This document shows positions 16,224-27,891 of a stretch of DNA of 64,000 nt, piece by piece. A model generated the notes under the pieces. That model saw nothing but the letters and a program-made list of their open reading frames with translations. It did not search any database and had not been told where the DNA came from. The stretch spans positions 62,001 to 126,000 of the forward strand of contig CANLWB010000002.1 in assembly GCA_947494695.1 (NCBI GenBank), written 5' to 3'. Within the stretch, counting starts at the first letter, position 1. Every line of letters begins with the position of its first letter. Source of the stretch: an uncultured Flavobacteriaceae bacterium (GTDB lineage: Bacteria > Bacteroidota > Bacteroidia > Flavobacteriales > Flavobacteriaceae). The position numbers and the translations under genes are program-made.

Positions 16224-18986
16224 ATGACAACTTTTATTTTTGATGTTTTAAAAGATTTGCAACACCACACCAAGGATCTTTCCCAATTTACGTTTGTGTT
16301 GCCAAGTAAGCGAGCCGGATTGTTTCTCAAACATCAACTCTTTAAAGTTGCTAATCAAACCATTTTTTCTCCTCATATAATGAGTATTGAAGAATTTGTG
16401 GAGGAGTTGTCTCAATTAAAGAGTACGTCGAATACAGAGCTTCTATTTGAGTTTTACAGTGCTTATGTGAAGCTAACCAAACCGGAAGAGACAGATTCAT
16501 TTGAATCGTTTTCCAAATGGGCGCAAATACTGCTTCAGGATTTTAACGAAATAGACCGCTATCTCATCCCTCAAAAGAACATCTTTGAATATTTAAGTGC
16601 CATTCAGGATTTAAACCACTGGTCTTTAGAAGATCATAAAACCGATTTTGTTAAAAACTACCTGTCCTTTTGGAATAAGCTTCATAGTTACTACAATGAG
16701 TTTACCGAACAGCTTATAAGTAAAAATATAGGATATCAAGGCTTAATTTATAGAGAGGCCGTTACAAATTTAGAGCCTTATATACAAAGTCACCCTAATA
16801 AGCAACACGTCTTTTTAGGTTTTAACGCATTAAACACTGCTGAGGAAACGATCATTCAGGAGTTGCTTCAAAGTAATTTAGCGAAAGTTTATTGGGATAT
16901 AGACCGTGTTTTTTTGGATAACCCGAAACACGATGCGGCACTGTTTACAAGAGCTCATAAAAAGAATTGGACGTATTTTGAAAACCACCCATTTAACTGG
17001 GTAACAGCAAACTATTCTAAAGAAAAAAACATGTCTGTTTTTGGTATTCCTAAGAATATAGGTCAGGCAAAATACATAGGCACGCTTTTAAAGAATTTGC
17101 AAAAAGAGAATGAATCACTGCAAAACACAGCTGTTGTTTTAGGAGATGAAAACCTTTTGGTACCAGTGTTGAATTCACTACCATCAACCGCAGGTATGCT
17201 GAATATAACGATGGGGTTTCCTTTGAAGTCCATTCCAATAGCATCCTTATTCGATGCCCTGTTTCATTTGCATAAAACCACACCAAATAGTTTTTATTAT
17301 AAGGATGTAATTAATATTATTTCGCATCAGTTTATTAGACCATTATTTTACTCTAATGGAACAGATTTGGCATCAAAAATGGTTGAAACTATTGATACAA
17401 ATAATCTGGTTTATCTCACTGTAGAACGTTTAAAGCAACTAGCGAACGGTCATGACGAGTTGATTAATCTATTGTTCGCTAATTGGAATACATCTGTAGA
17501 AATCGCTTTAAAGAATTGCTCGCAGTTAATTATTCGTATTAAAAGCTTTTTAGATGAAGACAAGCCTTCAAATTTGTTGTCGTTAGAATATTTGTTTCGT
17601 TTTAATGAGCTTTTTAATGGACTGTCTCGTTTAAATAGTACCTATCACCACATTAAGGATGTTTCCACCCTTTACGGTGTTTACAGGGAGTTATTAAGCT
17701 CAGAGACCTTAGATTTTCAGGGAGAGCCGTTGCAAGGACTTCAAATTATGGGCATGTTGGAATCTCGTGTTTTAGATTTTGAAACCGTTATTATTTCTTC
17801 TGTTAACGAGGGTATTCTCCCTTCGGGGAAAACCAATAATTCGTTTATTCCGTTTGATGTTAAATTGGAAAATAAACTTCCAACCTATAAAGAAAAGGAT
17901 GCCGTTTATACCTATCATTTTTACAGGCTTTTACAACGTGCTAAGAATGTATATATTCTCTATAACACCGAGGCAGATGTCTTAACAGGGGGTGAAAGAA
18001 GCCGATTTATTACCCAGCTTGAAATGGAAGGAATACATCATATAAATCATCAAATTATTGCTCCACAAGTTCCAGTAATTGAATCGGTATTAAATGTCGT
18101 AGAAAAGACACCATCTGTAGTGAACGATTTGAGATTGGTTGCAGAAAAGGGGCTTTCCCCTTCATCGTTGACCAATTATATTCGAAACCCAATGGATTTC
18201 TATTATCAGAAAATATTAAAAATAAAGGAACATGATAATGTCGAAGAGACCGTAGCTGCAAATACCCTTGGAACCGTTGTGCACAACACTCTTGAAGACT
18301 TTTATAAGCCCCTGGTTGGTGTGTTGCTATCTGTAGAAACTGTTAAGAACCTAAAAAAGGATATCGTAAAAACAGTGACCCATCATTTTAAAGACGTTTA
18401 TAAAGAAGGTGATATAAGCAAGGGAAAAAACTTGATAATTTTTGAAATCGCCAAACGTTATGTGTCAAACTTTTTGGATTTAGAAATTGAAGACTTAAAG
18501 TCGGGTAATGCTATAAAAATAGTGGCTATTGAAACAGATAATAGAATAACCGTAGATATTCCAGGTCTCGATTTTCCAGTGACTTTTACTGGAAAAGTAG
18601 ATCGAGTAGATGAATACAATGGAGTCACCAGAGTTATAGATTATAAAACCGGACGGGTAGATCAGGGCAGTGTTGAGGTGGTCGATTGGGATGCTATCAC
18701 TACAGATTACTCGAAATACAGTAAGAGCTTTCAGGTGCTTACCTATGTGTATATGATGCATCTGTCTGGAGACATACAACTTCCTGTTGAGGCAGGAATT
18801 ATATCTTTTAAAAACCTAAAAAAAGGCGTTTTAAAATTTTCTAAGAAAGACAAGCCTGGTGCATATGCAAAGAAGGATAGTTTAATTACTCAAGACACTA
18901 TAGATCATTTTAGTAAAGAACTAAAACAGCTTGTCATAGAAATTTGTAACCCCAATGTTCCATTTACAGAAAAAGAAGTACCATGA
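16224..18986 (+). CDS. AddB-like PD-(D/E)XK nuclease
   Basis: A 920-residue protein. The N-terminus TFVLPSKRAGLFLKHQL is a degenerate helicase-like start without a good Walker A, as in many AddB homologues. The C-terminal nuclease domain carries LGTVVHNTLEDFY, GKVDRVDEYNG and the core RVIDYKTGRVD near residues 804-814. I do not see the four-Cys iron-sulphur arrangement of Bacillus AddB. It is probably the partner of the AddA-like protein. It overlaps the following hydrolase gene by 4 bp (ATGA). Confidence 0.85.
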   Translation: MTTFIFDVLKDLQHHTKDLSQFTFVLPSKRAGLFLKHQLFKVANQTIFSPHIMSIEEFVEELSQLKSTSNTELLFEFYSAYVKLTKPEETDSFESFSKWAQILLQDFNEIDRYLIPQKNIFEYLSAIQDLNHWSLEDHKTDFVKNYLSFWNKLHSYYNEFTEQLISKNIGYQGLIYREAVTNLEPYIQSHPNKQHVFLGFNALNTAEETIIQELLQSNLAKVYWDIDRVFLDNPKHDAALFTRAHKKNWTYFENHPFNWVTANYSKEKNMSVFGIPKNIGQAKYIGTLLKNLQKENESLQNTAVVLGDENLLVPVLNSLPSTAGMLNITMGFPLKSIPIASLFDALFHLHKTTPNSFYYKDVINIISHQFIRPLFYSNGTDLASKMVETIDTNNLVYLTVERLKQLANGHDELINLLFANWNTSVEIALKNCSQLIIRIKSFLDEDKPSNLLSLEYLFRFNELFNGLSRLNSTYHHIKDVSTLYGVYRELLSSETLDFQGEPLQGLQIMGMLESRVLDFETVIISSVNEGILPSGKTNNSFIPFDVKLENKLPTYKEKDAVYTYHFYRLLQRAKNVYILYNTEADVLTGGERSRFITQLEMEGIHHINHQIIAPQVPVIESVLNVVEKTPSVVNDLRLVAEKGLSPSSLTNYIRNPMDFYYQKILKIKEHDNVEETVAANTLGTVVHNTLEDFYKPLVGVLLSVETVKNLKKDIVKTVTHHFKDVYKEGDISKGKNLIIFEIAKRYVSNFLDLEIEDLKSGNAIKIVAIETDNRITVDIPGLDFPVTFTGKVDRVDEYNGVTRVIDYKTGRVDQGSVEVVDWDAITTDYSKYSKSFQVLTYVYMMHLSGDIQLPVEAGIISFKNLKKGVLKFSKKDKPGAYAKKDSLITQDTIDHFSKELKQLVIEICNPNVPFTEKEVP

Positions 18987-19828
18987 TTCATAAAGAAAGT
19001 ATAGTTATAGACGGCAAGCATGAACGTCCAATTTTAATTGATATCACGCAGGATACATCGCGAACAGAAAAGCCCATTGTTATTTTTTGTCATGGGTATA
19101 AAGGATTTAAAGATTGGGGAGCCTGGAATCTTATGGCTAATGCATTTGCCGAAGCCGGATTTTATTTTATAAAATTTAATTTTTCTCATAATGGAGGGAC
19201 TATGGAGCAACCCATTGACTTTCCAGATTTGGAAGCCTTTGGGAATAATAATTACACTAAAGAATTGAATGATTTAGAGTCTGTAATCGATTGGGTTTTT
19301 GATTATGAGGGTTTAAAAGATTTTGGAGACATCAATACTCTCAGCTTGATTGGCCATAGTCGCGGTGGTGGAATCGTATGTATTAAAGCCGAAGAAGATT
19401 CTCGAATAAAAAACATAATAAGCTTGGCTGGCGTATGCGATTTTGGGAAAAGAACAGCTACTGTTGGTGATCTGGAGTCCTGGAAAGAGGAAGGTGTAAA
19501 ATATGTACTTAACGGCAGAACAAAACAACAAATGCCACACTATTATCAGTTCTATGAAGATTTTATAAATAATGAAGAACGCCTTACTATTAAAAGAGCA
19601 GTGTTAAATTTAAAAATTCCATATTTAGTTATACACGGAACAGGAGATACCAGTGTTTTTATTGATGAGGCCGAAAGCCTTCACCAATGGAGCCATAAGA
19701 GCTCCTTGAAAATAATTGATGATGCGAATCATGTTTTTGGAAGCTCACACCCCTGGAATAAAAATGAGATGCCTAAGCATTTAAAAGAAGCAACTTTGGA
19801 AATATTTTCTTTTTTAAGTGATTCTTAA
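18983..19828 (+). CDS. Alpha/beta hydrolase
   Basis: A 281-residue serine hydrolase fold. The nucleophile elbow is GHSRGGGIV near residue 126, the oxyanion region is FCHGYKGFKDWG, and the C-terminal catalytic His is in DDANHVFGSSHPW. There is no signal peptide. It starts inside the stop of the AddB-like gene, so it is translationally coupled to it, but no functional link is evident. The substrate is unknown. Confidence 0.85.
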   Translation: MIHKESIVIDGKHERPILIDITQDTSRTEKPIVIFCHGYKGFKDWGAWNLMANAFAEAGFYFIKFNFSHNGGTMEQPIDFPDLEAFGNNNYTKELNDLESVIDWVFDYEGLKDFGDINTLSLIGHSRGGGIVCIKAEEDSRIKNIISLAGVCDFGKRTATVGDLESWKEEGVKYVLNGRTKQQMPHYYQFYEDFINNEERLTIKRAVLNLKIPYLVIHGTGDTSVFIDEAESLHQWSHKSSLKIIDDANHVFGSSHPWNKNEMPKHLKEATLEIFSFLSDS

Positions 19829-19882
19829 AAAGGAGACTGTCCACAATGTTTTATTCATAATGAAGATGATCTTACCATCAGT

Positions 19883-19904
19883 TTTCTAAAACAGCTTTTA
19901 GAAA
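19883..19904. other. Hairpin between convergent genes
   Basis: A perfect 9-bp stem TTTCTAAAA-cagc-TTTTAGAAA between the ends of the hydrolase and beta-galactosidase genes. There is no proper T tract, so a terminator role is only possible. Confidence 0.35.
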
Positions 19905-19961
19905 CATAAAAGTCACGTCAATTTCATTAATATTCAATGTTGTACATTGTCAACCAGTTAT

Positions 19962-23123
<3,162 letters not shown>

Positions 23124-23197
23124 TTAGAGTGATACCTATTCACAAATATAATTGTTTACACAAAAACTAGTATGTGCAAGCTATATTTATTTGACCT

Positions 23198-23371
23198 TTA
23201 AATTTTTAGTTCATGAACGCATCTTGGCTTTTTATATGGATTGATAGCTTTGACTTTTATAAGGTGCAGGTCAATGGTTAGTTTATTCGAATCGTCAGTT
23301 TCTATGTCTTTATAAGGGTTAAGGCGTAACTTACAGTCGCTGCACGAGGGTGTTTTTTTGACCGAAGACAT
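23198..23371 (-). CDS. Small hypothetical protein, 57 residues
   Basis: An open frame from ATG at 23371 to TAA at 23198, starting 27 bp after the end of the Fur-type gene on the same strand. It begins MSSVKKTPSCSDCKLRLNPY, and there is a third Cys near the C-terminus (KPRCVHEL). The CxxC pair could bind metal, which would suit the neighbour, but I recognise no family. It ends about 135 bp before the beta-galactosidase start. Confidence 0.55.
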   Translation of the reverse strand: MSSVKKTPSCSDCKLRLNPYKDIETDDSNKLTIDLHLIKVKAINPYKKPRCVHELKI

Positions 23372-23398
23372 GATAATGGGTTATTCATTAACTCATTT

Positions 23399-23827
23399 TT
23401 AGCTGGAAAGACAGGAGCTACAAATACCACTGATGGTATAGCTTATTTTTTGGACTAAAAATTTTTCTAAAACCTGAATTTTTGGAATTTTAACATCACT
23501 CAGACAGTAGGTTTGCGAGCATTCATTACAGATAATGTGAACATGTTCATCGGTATGTGTTTCTTCTGGGCATTCGTGACTGCATAAGGCATATCTTATG
23601 CCATGACTATCTTCTGAAGCTTTATGCAATATACCATGTTCTTCAAAAGAACTTAACGTTCTATAGATAGTAACCCGATCATGAGTTATGTTCATATGAG
23701 AAATAACTTCCTTAGCCGATAACGCATAGTTATGGGTCATAAATATTTTAAGCATCTCAATACGTGCAGAGGTCTTTTTTAATGTATGAGACTCGAGCAG
23801 TTCTTCTATATGTTTTTGTGTATTCAT
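23399..23827 (-). CDS. Fur-family transcriptional repressor
   Basis: A 142-residue metalloregulator. The N-terminal winged helix contains LSAKEVISHMN and DRVTIYRTLSSFEEHGIL. A His-rich segment HTDEHVHIICNECSQTYC provides metal ligands and the first structural Cys pair, and GICSSC near the end gives the second. Length is normal. It could be Fur, Zur or PerR; the sequence does not decide. The downstream gene encodes the 57-residue protein with a CxxC motif. Confidence 0.9.
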   Translation of the reverse strand: MNTQKHIEELLESHTLKKTSARIEMLKIFMTHNYALSAKEVISHMNITHDRVTIYRTLSSFEEHGILHKASEDSHGIRYALCSHECPEETHTDEHVHIICNECSQTYCLSDVKIPKIQVLEKFLVQKISYTISGICSSCLSS

Positions 23828-24062
23828 GAATCATTAGAATTCGAAAAAACTTTAAAAAACAAGGGTTATAACGGCCTACATTTTTAATCGTTTTTCAGGT
23901 TAAACCCACTTCTCAAAGATACTTATTTTATTAGAAAAAGAGATGTTAAAGCTTTGATTATTACGATATGTTTTACTATTTGGAGCGGTTTTGAAATGAA
24001 TCATAATTACAACCCCGTAGTAAATGCTTTAAACGGAAATTAAGCTGATTTTATATCAATAA

Positions 24063-24092
24063 AAAAGCAGTTACAAATTTGTAACTGCTTTA
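24063..24092 (-). terminator. Perfect palindromic terminator beside the displaced tRNA half
   Basis: AGCAGTTACAAA followed by its exact complement TTTGTAACTGCT, flanked by A and T runs. It lies 9 bp past the 3' end of the tRNA fragment, so it was probably the tRNA-Ala terminator before the island inserted. Confidence 0.7.
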
Positions 24093-24100
24093 TGGTTATG

Positions 24101-24143
24101 TGGAGAAGATCGGATTCGAACCGACGACCTCTTGACTGCCAGT
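24101..24143 (-). pseudogene. Displaced 3' half of tRNA-Ala (left attachment site)
   Basis: 43 bp matching the 3' half of the intact tRNA at 40133-40175, from the discriminator base to the anticodon loop, with 40 identical positions. Two of the three differences change T-stem pair 50-64 from G-C to U-A, keeping it paired. The third is in the T loop. The match stops abruptly at 24143. This is the expected footprint of tRNA-targeted integration, with the original 3' end left behind. Confidence 0.88.
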
Positions 24144-24256
24144 TACTAAAAGTAATATTTCTTTTTTTAATAAATGATTTCAAATAGCCTATAAACACTA
24201 GGGTTTTTAAGAAGTTATATTTTATATGTTTTCAGATGATAACTTATAATATACTT

Positions 24257-24291
24257 AAATGTTTGACCTATGTTTGACCCAATGTCAAACA
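24257..24291. repeat. Left arm-type integrase-site candidate
   Basis: Holds a 26-bp sequence (24257-24282) identical to 40060-40085. It contains two direct copies of TGTTTGACC; the second forms an inverted pair with GTCAAACA ending at 24291. It lies 113 bp inside the core. Repeated short sites inside both ends of a tyrosine-integrase element are typical arm sites. Confidence 0.65.
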
Positions 24292-24292
24292 T

Positions 24293-24625
24293 TTACAACT
24301 CCCTCCATATTCCTTCCTTACAATGAGTAAGCTCTATTAACTTAGTTTGCTTTTCTATTCTACCTCTTAATGATAAACCATTTTTTACTTCATGGAACTC
24401 TTCAAACTGAGATTCTCCTTGCTCTAAAAAAAGTTCTACTTGAAATAAAACATCCAAGTGAAAGTATAAAAAGACATCCACCACTTCAAACCCCAAGACT
24501 CTTTTTATATCTCCTTTAACATATCTAAACATATCATAAGTTTCAGTAGAGTCTTCCGGTTCTAAATCAAACTCCCAGTTCTCATAATGCATCCCAATTT
24601 GAAATGGTATAAAATCTAGTTTCAT
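24293..24625 (-). CDS. Hypothetical protein, 110 residues
   Basis: No family recognised. The acidic soluble protein begins MKLDFIPFQIGMHYENWEFD. I start at the ATG at 24625, because the longer frame begins with GTG inside the terminator of the preceding gene. Its stop codon touches the left arm repeats, so it is the leftmost gene of the island. Confidence 0.6.
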   Translation of the reverse strand: MKLDFIPFQIGMHYENWEFDLEPEDSTETYDMFRYVKGDIKRVLGFEVVDVFLYFHLDVLFQVELFLEQGESQFEEFHEVKNGLSLRGRIEKQTKLIELTHCKEGIWREL

Positions 24626-24637
24626 AATGTTTGGGTA

Positions 24638-24664
24638 TAAAAAAACCACCTATGTTAAGGTGGT
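24638..24664 (-). terminator. Intrinsic terminator after the small lipoprotein gene
   Basis: Minus-strand hairpin ACCACCT / AGGTGGT with a 6-nt loop, followed by seven T. It lies 28 bp past the stop at 24692. Confidence 0.8.
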
Positions 24665-24691
24665 TCTGTAATCATGCTATTAATAAACTAT

Positions 24692-25054
24692 TTATTTAAA
24701 ATCTGATAAATAGTATGTTCCTTGATAATGCCAGTCTAATGCATTAAACTCCCATTCTATTCCATTAATCTTTACATAGCCTTTTATCTTTTTTTGACTG
24801 CCTTGGATTTCTAAAGAAAAATGGTTTGCATATTCAGGTAAACTAAAAGATACTTGACTTTTATCCTTATATTCTTTTACATCTTTTGCATCAAAGAAAG
24901 CTTCTTTGTCTATGGGTACTATCTTCATATAAGATGCCTTTCCTTCTGTTAAAACTATTTCCACTAATGAACTGTTGCTATTATCATCATCTTTTGAACA
25001 TGAAGATAGTACTAATGCTAATAATAAAATGGATACCTTAACTATGTTTTTCAT
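24692..25054 (-). CDS. Small lipoprotein, function unknown
   Basis: A 120-residue protein with a type II signal peptide (MKNIVKVSILLLALVLSSC) and acidic residues KDDDNSN right after the lipobox Cys, as is common in exported Bacteroidota lipoproteins. The remainder looks like a small beta-rich domain. It lies between two island genes on the same strand, 41 bp from the membrane-protein gene. Confidence 0.75.
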   Translation of the reverse strand: MKNIVKVSILLLALVLSSCSKDDDNSNSSLVEIVLTEGKASYMKIVPIDKEAFFDAKDVKEYKDKSQVSFSLPEYANHFSLEIQGSQKKIKGYVKINGIEWEFNALDWHYQGTYYLSDFK

Positions 25055-25095
25055 TGTCTTAAATGTTAAATTGATTTGTAATTATATGATGTATA

Positions 25096-25791
25096 TCACT
25101 GTTTGGTTAGTTTAGAAACCTTAGACTCATAATCCTCCTTGTTCATTATTCCTGCCTTATATGCTCTTTCGTATTGCTGTAAGGAAGTATTCCTATGTTC
25201 TTCTTGTTGTATAAGCTTCAACAGTTCTTCAAATTCATTGGAGTATGCTCTTTTAATCTTCATTAAGGGTATGTCATACTCATGTCCTATGGCAATAGAA
25301 TTATTTGATTTACGTACGTCAGAAGTTAATTCTTTTAGTGATGATATCTTTTCTTTTGTACTATTTGCTAACTCTTTAAATAATGGTTTGCTGGTACTTG
25401 GAACTTTGTATATTGTTTTGCCCAATGCCAAAGCTACAAGGCTTGCATGAGACTCAAGTATTCCAAGTATAAACCATAGAGTGTAGTTCCTGTTTTGTTC
25501 CTTAGCCCTATTAGCTACATATAGAGCCATGATTAACTTAATAATACTAAGAATGGCATACATTAAGGATGACCCCATTTGAATGTCAAAGGAGTGTTCT
25601 AAAATCAACAACAGGACAGTAATTAAAAGAAAAAGGCTTATTGAAGTATAAATGAGACCATTTGTATTTTGAAAAAGCTTTCTTTCCTTATTACCTCTTT
25701 CTATATAAGCAATACCTGTAAATAATACAGATACAATAGATATAAAGACTAGTGTTGTAATGATTATAGTAATAATTGATTTTAATTCCAT
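25096..25791 (-). CDS. Membrane protein with SHOCT-like C-terminus
   Basis: A 231-residue protein with four likely membrane spans in the first 130 residues, then a soluble helical tail ending YERAYKAGIMNKEDYESKVS. That ending resembles the SHOCT motif, a short C-terminal domain found on many membrane and signalling proteins. It is divergent from the XRE regulator gene, with a palindromic operator candidate between them. The function is unknown. Confidence 0.65.
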   Translation of the reverse strand: MELKSIITIIITTLVFISIVSVLFTGIAYIERGNKERKLFQNTNGLIYTSISLFLLITVLLLILEHSFDIQMGSSLMYAILSIIKLIMALYVANRAKEQNRNYTLWFILGILESHASLVALALGKTIYKVPSTSKPLFKELANSTKEKISSLKELTSDVRKSNNSIAIGHEYDIPLMKIKRAYSNEFEELLKLIQQEEHRNTSLQQYERAYKAGIMNKEDYESKVSKLTKQ

Positions 25792-25871
25792 GGTGTATAA
25801 AATTTAATTGTTTGGTGTTGATTTGATTATATAAGGTTCACCAATACTTACCTAGTCACCCATCACAAAAC

Positions 25872-25885
25872 TATCATATATGATA
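25872..25885. promoter_or_regulatory. Palindromic operator candidate in the divergent xre promoter region
   Basis: A perfect 14-bp palindrome TATCATATATGATA between the membrane-protein gene and the XRE gene. A half-copy, TATGATAG, recurs at 25931-25938, immediately before the XRE start codon. The arrangement suits autoregulation by the XRE protein. Confidence 0.5.
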
Positions 25886-25939
25886 TGTGTCAGGACAAAT
25901 ATAAACTTTTTCTTCACCTGGACAATCAAATATGATAGG

Positions 25940-26176
25940 ATGGAAAAAGAATTTGTTCTTAAAAAGATAGGTGCGAAGATTAAAGAGGTAAGGATTAGCA
26001 AGGGTTTATCTCAGGTTGAGCTTGTTGCTAGAATGGAAATAAGTACTGACCCTAACAATATATCCAGACTTGAAGCTGGCAGAAGCAACTTAACCATGTT
26101 TACGTTATATAGGTTAAGTAAAGCCTTAGAAGTCCCTATGAAGGATTTGATAGATGTAGACTTAACCCGTAACTAA
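25940..26176 (+). CDS. XRE-family HTH regulator
   Basis: A 78-residue single-domain DNA-binding protein. The HTH spans about 10-65, with KGLSQVELVARMEISTDPNN and ISRLEAGRSNLT. I start at the ATG at 25940; the longer frame from 25880 adds 20 unrelated residues and would run through the operator-like palindrome. It is divergent from the membrane-protein gene and probably represses its own promoter and that of the neighbour. Confidence 0.85.
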   Translation: MEKEFVLKKIGAKIKEVRISKGLSQVELVARMEISTDPNNISRLEAGRSNLTMFTLYRLSKALEVPMKDLIDVDLTRN

Positions 26177-26443
26177 TTTTAGCTATTAAGCAGTTACTGT
26201 ATTAAATTACCCTATTACATTAGGTTAGTTAAATAATCTGTCCATTCCCTATAGTTTACATATTACAATCCAATAAACTTAACTCATTTTGGCTATATTA
26301 ATATGTAGTTACGCTTTTACATTAGTGCAATAAAGGAGTCTATAATACATTTATGAGTTATCACACATTCACTCCAATATCCAACAGTCTAACAATAACT
26401 ATATCCATCCTTTAAGATATTACACTAAAAGTACATCCAACAA

Positions 26444-26881
26444 CTACAGCAAAAGCATTTCATCTTTAAAGCTGTAATACCCATCTTTTGAGATAATCAA
26501 ATGGTCTAATAGATTCAAATCAACTAGTTCACAAGCCAACTTAAGTTTTGAGGTTATACTCTTATCTGCTCTGCTTGGTTTCAAGTTACCTGAAGGGTGG
26601 TTGTGGATTAAGATTATACTGTGTGCATTACATTTTAGTGCTACTGCTAAAACCATTTTAACATCTACATGAACACATGCTGTACCTCCTTTAAATAATT
26701 CATGTAAACCTAGTACTACATTAGCTTTGTTGAGCAGTAATATCTTAAATTCTTCTTGGTATTCTATGGTATCCATATTCCAATGAGACAAGGCTACATT
26801 ATAAGCAGTTCCACTACTGGATATTTTAATTTTCTTCTTATTAGTGTTTGAATAAAACACTTTTATTTCTGAGGCTTTCAT
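26444..26881 (-). CDS. RadC-like JAB-domain protein
   Basis: A 145-residue protein with the JAMM metal-binding pattern HNHPSGNLKPSRAD near residues 93-106. It lacks the N-terminal helix-hairpin-helix of full RadC, so only the JAB domain is present. Short RadC forms are common on mobile elements of Bacteroidota and their activity is unknown. It lies 78 bp downstream of the 131-residue protein gene on the same strand. Confidence 0.82.
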   Translation of the reverse strand: MKASEIKVFYSNTNKKKIKISSSGTAYNVALSHWNMDTIEYQEEFKILLLNKANVVLGLHELFKGGTACVHVDVKMVLAVALKCNAHSIILIHNHPSGNLKPSRADKSITSKLKLACELVDLNLLDHLIISKDGYYSFKDEMLLL

Positions 26882-26959
26882 AATTAAAAAATTAAAATCC
26901 GTCCATTTTCTGTTTCATATAAATATATACTAGCAAAAAGTGGACGGATTGGATTAATA

Positions 26960-27355
26960 CTAAATAGATTGTTCTGCTAATTGTGAAACTCCATTTTGAG
27001 AAAATGTAGAAGTGTCTGCCATTAACTGGTCTATTACTTCATCTTGTTTATTAGCTTCTTCATATTCTGGAACAAATACCCATCTATGATTTAAGGTAAG
27101 TTCCTCTCCTGTTTCTTTGACCACGTAATTGTATGGTTCAACTTCTTTCTTTTCTATTGTACCAGGAATTTCAGAACCAATTAATGCTTTACATGTTTGC
27201 TCATCAAATGTACTCGTTACATAAGCCTTTTTTGCTGTGGCGTAATATTGACCTGTCTTACTCAATGACATCTCAACACCACCTTGTAATTCTAAAATAA
27301 AGAAAGGTGTACCATCTTCTTTTTCTCTTTCTTTATAGCCTATAATTCTAACCAT
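26960..27355 (-). CDS. Hypothetical island protein with FSQNGV tail
   Basis: 131 residues, family not recognised. The N-terminal part (MVRIIGYKEREKEDGTPFF) looks beta-rich, and an acidic linker (EANKQDEVIDQL) follows. The C-terminus TFSQNGVSQLAEQSI shares the hexamer FSQNGV with the C-terminus of the ATPase encoded at 35385-36257. A short conserved tail after an acidic linker recalls how SSB-type proteins recruit partners, but that is inference. Confidence 0.6.
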   Translation of the reverse strand: MVRIIGYKEREKEDGTPFFILELQGGVEMSLSKTGQYYATAKKAYVTSTFDEQTCKALIGSEIPGTIEKKEVEPYNYVVKETGEELTLNHRWVFVPEYEEANKQDEVIDQLMADTSTFSQNGVSQLAEQSI

Positions 27356-27891
27356 AATTTCTAATTTTTGAGTTGTGAAATAACCTAACTAACTATTCTA
27401 ATAGAATATCATTACAACTATCACCTTGAATGAAATGCTATTAAAATAAAATCAGGTACAAATGGAATTCATCTGCACAAATTGGTGAGGGTATTTAGTG
27501 CGTCTGTTTGTTCAGAGTTTGAGTGAGGGGTTGGTTTACTTACTAAGCTCAATAAATATCTTATGTGTTCTAGTTAGAAATAAACTCTACAGATTAGTAT
27601 GAAAATTAGTTGATGCTTTCAAATTGTCACAAAGAAAAATTTCCTTTAAAAATCAACTTAATATATATTCCCTCAAAAAAACAAATTCTCCCTCAGAAAG
27701 GGGTGGGGTATCCTACTTTTTCAATTGAATGGGGATACTTTATATAAAGGTAGGCTATACACACTTAATATTAAATTTTAATTTTTATAAGAAAAAAAAC
27801 ATATATTTATGAGATTTTTCTTAAAAGAAGAAACCATATTAATCTTTGAGAAATAATTTTTTAAAGAATAATTAATCATAAACCAACCATT
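27356..27891. other. Long non-coding region with structured segment
   Basis: No ORF of credible length. The segment 27700-27756 has overlapping inverted repeats: GTATCC with GGATAC, and CCTAC with GTAGG, beside a G-rich run GGGGTGGGG. It could be a replication or transfer origin of the island or the 5' region of the next gene. No evidence decides between these. Confidence 0.35.

Noticed and set aside
24101-24143. A second functional tRNA gene at the left end
   Set aside because: Only the 3' half is present; the D arm and acceptor 5' strand are missing.
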